Source of the DNA: Pseudomonas sp. HOU2
Lineage (GTDB): Bacteria; Pseudomonadota; Gammaproteobacteria; Pseudomonadales; Pseudomonadaceae
Assembly: GCF_040729435.1 (NCBI RefSeq)
Contig: NZ_CP160398.1
Span: 3,472,001 to 3,536,000, forward strand
Length of the DNA: 64,000 nucleotides
Reading direction: 5' to 3'
Shown: positions 61,001-64,000 of the stretch, piece after piece
How the letters are laid out: every line of letters starts with the position of its first letter
Numbering within the stretch: position 1 is the first letter of the stretch
Notes under the pieces: generated by a model
What the model was told of the DNA's origin: nothing
The model's input: only the letters and a program-made list of their open reading frames with translations
Databases searched by the model: none
Made by a program: the position numbers and the translations under genes

Positions 61001-61486
61001 TTACTGGGAACGGGTGAGGGTCAGGCCGGCCTTTTCGGCGGCTTTGATGGCACAGTTTTCGTCCTGCTCGCCGCCGCCGGATCCGGCCACGCCCATGGCG
61101 CCGACCAGTTCATCAGCGGCGAACAACGGAATCCCGCCGCCGAGCAACAGCAACTCATCGAGGGTGTTGAGGTTGGCGGTTTCCGGGTTGCTGCGGGCGC
61201 GCTCGGCGAACAGCCGGGTCGGGGTTTTCGTCGACAGCGCGGTGTAGGCCTTGCGCTGGCTGGCAGCGGTGTTGTGCGGGCCGATGCCATCGCCGCGCAG
61301 GGTCACCAGCAGATTACCGCCACGGTCGAGCACCGACACCGTGGCGGTGCAATTGCTCAACGCGGTGTCGGCCAGCAGGCGTGCGGTTTTCAGATCGAGG
61401 TCAGCGTGGCGTGGCAGCTCGGCGCTGGCGAAAGCGCTGGCGCTGAGGCCGAGGGCAAGGCTGGCTGCAAGGCATTTGACGGTCAT
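61001..61486 (-). CDS. GlcG/HbpS-like periplasmic protein
   Basis: A 161-residue protein with a signal peptide (ending AFASA) and the GlcG/HbpS fold (ARLLADTALSNCTATVSVLDRGGNLLVTLRGDGIG, GGGIPLFAADELVGAMGVAGSGGGEQDENCA). Some relatives bind haem or degrade small compounds; its role here is unknown. It is co-directional with hiuH and first in that unit. Confidence 0.8.
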   Translation of the reverse strand: MTVKCLAASLALGLSASAFASAELPRHADLDLKTARLLADTALSNCTATVSVLDRGGNLLVTLRGDGIGPHNTAASQRKAYTALSTKTPTRLFAERARSNPETANLNTLDELLLLGGGIPLFAADELVGAMGVAGSGGGEQDENCAIKAAEKAGLTLTRSQ

Positions 61487-61552
61487 GAACAGGCTCCGAA
61501 AGCGAAGGACATCACCTTAGCCGCCGCTCTTCGTCAGAACCCCGTCAGTCCG

Positions 61553-61568
61553 ATTACAAGTTTGTAAT
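61553..61568. promoter_or_regulatory. HprR-box-like palindrome in the divergent promoter region
   Basis: ATTACAAGTTTGTAAT is a perfect 7+7 inverted repeat with GT in the centre, in the 136-bp region between glcG-hiuH and the response regulator. The E. coli HprR box, as I recall it, is CATTACAAAATTGTAATG; this site with flanks matches it at about 15 of 18 positions. It is a strong candidate operator for the neighbouring regulator. Confidence 0.75.
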
Positions 61569-61622
61569 GGGCAACGCCGCCGAAGGCGCCTAGCCTGTGT
61601 GCCTGATCAATCGAGGTGTGCC

Positions 61623-62303
61623 ATGCGTTTGCTGGTCGTAGAAGATGAAGCCAAAACCGCGAATTTCCTGGCCAAGGGCCTGGGCGAGTCGGGTTTTGCC
61701 GTGGACGTGGCGCTCAATGGCCTCGATGGGCGCTATTTCATCGAGCAGCAGGAATACGACCTGATCATCCTTGATGTGATGCTGCCGGGCCTCAATGGCT
61801 GGCAACTGCTGCAATTGATCCGCCAGCGCGGCGCTACGCCGGTGCTGTTCCTGACCGCCAAGGATGCCATCGAAGACCGCGTGCGCGGCCTCGAACTGGG
61901 CGCCGATGATTACTTGCTCAAACCCTTCGCCTTTGCCGAATTGCTCGCGCGGGTGCGCACGCTGTTGCGGCGTGGGCCGCTGCGCGAGGCCGAGTCCTAC
62001 AGCATCGCCGACCTCGAGATTGACGTGCTGCGGCGTCGGGTCAGTCGCGGCGGTCAGCGCATTGCCCTGACCAACAAGGAATTTGCCCTGCTGCAATTGC
62101 TCGCCAGCCGTCAGGGCGAAGTGCTGTCGCGCACGCTGATCGCCTCGCAGGTGTGGAACCTCAATTTCGACAGCGATACCAACATGGTCGAAGTCGCGGT
62201 GCGTCGCCTGCGGGCCAAGGTCGATGATCCGTACATGCCGAAACTGATCCACACCGTGCGCGGGGTCGGTTATCAACTGGAGGCGCCCGACAATGCGGTC
62301 TAG
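61623..62303 (+). CDS. OmpR-family response regulator, HprR/CusR-like
   Basis: A 226-residue response regulator with receiver D51 in [10 protein letters not shown] and a winged-helix output domain ([57 protein letters not shown]). Phosphorylation would come from the kinase overlapping by 11 nt. By context (hiuH beside it, HprR-box-like site) it resembles E. coli HprR, a hydrogen-peroxide/hypochlorous-acid responder, more than a metal-only regulator; sequence alone does not settle this. Confidence 0.9.
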   Translation: MRLLVVEDEAKTANFLAKGLGESGFAVDVALNGLDGRYFIEQQEYDLIILDVMLPGLNGWQLLQLIRQRGATPVLFLTAKDAIEDRVRGLELGADDYLLKPFAFAELLARVRTLLRRGPLREAESYSIADLEIDVLRRRVSRGGQRIALTNKEFALLQLLASRQGEVLSRTLIASQVWNLNFDSDTNMVEVAVRRLRAKVDDPYMPKLIHTVRGVGYQLEAPDNAV

Positions 62304-63681
62304 GTCGATCGCCTGGCGTCTGGCGCTGGCGTTCGCCGTGGTCTGCGCGTTGGTGCTCAGTGCGATTGGCGTGTTCCTTTATCGGTCGCTGGCATCGGAG
62401 ATCGCTTACCGCGATGACCTGGCCCTGCTCGGTCGACTCGAGCAGGTGCGCGCGTTACTTGCTGACAGCGACAGCCTCGACGCCTTGCAGGCGCGTCCAC
62501 GCCTGTACCAGAACATGCTCGGCAATCTCGACAGCCTGCTGCTGGTGCGCCGCGCCGATGGCTCGAATGTGATCGCGATCAATCCGCATCAGCGTGAGCT
62601 GCCGCCTTTGAAAGCCATCGCGCGCGAGCAAATGCCACAGCGCCGCGATGTACTGACCTGGCAGGCGCCGGACGGTGCCGAGCTGGCGCTGCTGTCCGGT
62701 GACGCCCAAGGGCCGAACGGCGAACCGCTGACGGTGATCGCCGGCAAGGTGCTGACCGAACGTGATCAGATGCTCGCCAGTTATCGCTTGCGCCTGTATC
62801 TGGCGGTCGGGCTTGGAGCGTTGCTAGCGTTCGCGCTGGGCCTGGTTCTGCTGCGCCGGGGGCTGCAACCGTTGCGGCAATTGAGCGAAGCGGTGCGCGG
62901 TATTGATCTGCGCAGCCTTGATCAACGTCTGCCCGCCAGCGGCACCCCGGCAGAGCTGCTCGAACCGGTGCAAGCGCTGAACGGCATGCTCGCGCGGCTG
63001 GACGACAGCGTGCAGCGGCTGTCGCAGTTTTCTGCCGATCTGGCTCACGAGATCCGCACCCCGCTGCACACCTTGCTCGCCAGCAACGGCCAGGCGCTGA
63101 ATCACCCGCGCAGCACGGTGGAGTATCAGGAATTGCTGGCCTCGAACATGGAAGAGTTCGAACGCCTCAAACGCATGGCCGAGAACCTGATGTTCCTCGC
63201 CCGCGCCGAACAGGCCGAGCGGGCACTCGACTTGCGCACGCTGGAATTGCACGAGGTCGGCAATGAATTGTGCGATTACTTCGAAGCGCTGGCGGACGAC
63301 CGCAATATCCGTCTGGGAAATGCGCTGCACGGCGAACTGCTGGCCGACCAGCAACTGCTGCAGCGCGCCCTCGGTAATCTGCTGGCCAACGCGGTGCGCC
63401 ACGCCGATGAAGGCACGCTGATCAGCCTGCGCCGCCACGATGAGCCGGGCGTGTGCTGGCTGCAGGTACACAACCACGGCCCGGTGATCGCGCCAGAGCA
63501 TCTGGGCAAACTGTTCGACCGCTTCTATCGCGTCGACCCTTCACGGGCACAGCCTGGAGATTCCGGTGGGCTGGGGCTGGCGATTGTGCAGTCGATCCTG
63601 CTGTTGCATGGCGGGCAGGTCAGGGTGAGCAGTAATGCGAGTGGCACAGTGTTTGAGTTGGGTTTTGTCCTGAGCCAATGA
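62293..63681 (+). CDS. Sensor histidine kinase, partner of the HprR/CusR-like regulator
   Basis: A 462-residue kinase. Two membrane helices (about 8-28 and 165-188) bracket a periplasmic domain of about 135 residues. HAMP-like region, phospho-acceptor H252 in [16 protein letters not shown], ATPase N-box [13 protein letters not shown] and G-rich [10 protein letters not shown] are present. It resembles heavy-metal type kinases. The gene overlaps the regulator gene by 11 nt. Confidence 0.9.
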   Translation: MRSRSIAWRLALAFAVVCALVLSAIGVFLYRSLASEIAYRDDLALLGRLEQVRALLADSDSLDALQARPRLYQNMLGNLDSLLLVRRADGSNVIAINPHQRELPPLKAIAREQMPQRRDVLTWQAPDGAELALLSGDAQGPNGEPLTVIAGKVLTERDQMLASYRLRLYLAVGLGALLAFALGLVLLRRGLQPLRQLSEAVRGIDLRSLDQRLPASGTPAELLEPVQALNGMLARLDDSVQRLSQFSADLAHEIRTPLHTLLASNGQALNHPRSTVEYQELLASNMEEFERLKRMAENLMFLARAEQAERALDLRTLELHEVGNELCDYFEALADDRNIRLGNALHGELLADQQLLQRALGNLLANAVRHADEGTLISLRRHDEPGVCWLQVHNHGPVIAPEHLGKLFDRFYRVDPSRAQPGDSGGLGLAIVQSILLLHGGQVRVSSNASGTVFELGFVLSQ

Positions 63682-63727
63682 TGCGCCGTGCAAGTATTCT
63701 GAAACTCAGCTAGAGTTTGGTGACTAG

Positions 63728-63776
63728 TGCATCGCATGTGATGCATTTCATTTACTTATCTATAAATGCATCGTAA
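63728..63776. promoter_or_regulatory. Palindromic sites upstream of the HipB-like gene
   Basis: A TGCATC / GATGCA inverted pair (63728-63745) is followed 21 bp later by a further TGCATCG half-site (63767-63773). An AT-rich stretch between them could carry the promoter. Such spaced sites fit autoregulation by the XRE protein encoded next. Inferred. Confidence 0.55.
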
Positions 63777-63794
63777 ACAGTGCAGGTTTGCGCA

Positions 63795-64000
63795 ATGGAA
63801 CAGATCGGCGAAGTGATCAGAAGCTTGCGCAAGGCGCGCAAACTCTCTCAGCAGGCACTGGCTCAACAATACGGCATGAGCCGCGCGACCATCTCGGGCA
63901 TCGAAAACAACACGGTCTCTGAAATCGGCCTGCGCAAGGTTGAGGCGATACTCAACGGCTTCGGTTACGAGCTGGTTGCCGTTCCCCGCAAGTCCAATCG
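63795..64000 (+). CDS. HipB-like XRE regulator (N-terminal part)
   Basis: Only the first 68 codons are in the window. The HTH reads LRKARKLSQQALAQQYGMSRATISGIENN, and the part after it (VSEIGLRKVEAILNGFGYELVAV) matches HipB-type antitoxins. If so, a hipA-like kinase gene would follow outside the window. Family and partner are inferred. Confidence 0.7.
   Translation, partial: MEQIGEVIRSLRKARKLSQQALAQQYGMSRATISGIENNTVSEIGLRKVEAILNGFGYELVAVPRKSN

Overview
The window looks like a chromosomal segment of a fluorescent-group Pseudomonas. The basis is high G+C, pseudomonad-type paired REP elements at operon ends, and gene groups known from that genus: gabDT, pgaABCD, desA next to a GGDEF/EAL gene, oscA-sbp-cysTWA, and hiuH beside a two-component system. 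Species cannot be fixed from sequence reading alone. No insertion sequence, prophage core or CRISPR array was seen.

Layout. 1-620 is the end of an efflux outer-membrane gene. 718-1381 is a higBA-type toxin-antitoxin pair. 1550-21265 is the most unusual region. It encodes three HlyD-type adaptor proteins (one fused to a GAF-like domain, one to an intact M50 metalloprotease), an acetyltransferase, a phage-tail-collar-like protein with a small partner, a GT39-type glycosyltransferase, two sulfotransferases, an APS-kinase-like protein, an Asp/Asn-hydroxylase-like protein, a lipidated TolC-type channel, and a giant protein of about 2436 residues. The giant protein has an N-terminal LEPR-xLL-type motif, a DUF4347 domain, a glycine-rich beta-helix-like region and 16 Ig-like repeats. 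I infer a dedicated export and modification system for this surface protein, apparently without its own ABC ATPase.

21346-31684 holds an SPFH/NfeD pair, a YbaK-like deacylase, a DUF2789 gene, an orphan Phd-like antitoxin, a marR-fusC-DUF1656-hlyD-omf efflux operon, a two-TM hypothetical gene and a YdgA-family gene. 31932-38312 is pgaABCD (poly-GlcNAc matrix). 38437-43929 holds a Rieske/FAD reductase, a YbhB-family protein, and a VWA lipoprotein / ECF sigma / membrane protein operon. A tRNA-Arg(CCG) is followed by three R-body (Reb) type genes (44281-45375). Then come gabD-gabT, an HDOD response regulator, a PAS-GGDEF protein, a desaturase and a PAS-GGDEF-EAL protein. The sulfate uptake set oscA-sbp-cysTWA spans 54861-59033. 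The window ends with a DUF962 gene, a Crp/Fnr regulator, hiuH and a GlcG-like gene divergent from an HprRS-like two-component pair around an HprR-box-like palindrome, and the start of a HipB-like gene.

How the genes fit together. Several modules point to attached life: poly-GlcNAc, cyclic-di-GMP turnover and the giant Ig-repeat protein. Eleven paired REP elements lie in intergenic spaces, mostly at operon ends, from 21 kb onward; none lies inside the giant-protein locus. Start sites were chosen from ribosome-binding sites and gene overlaps and are uncertain by a few codons where noted.
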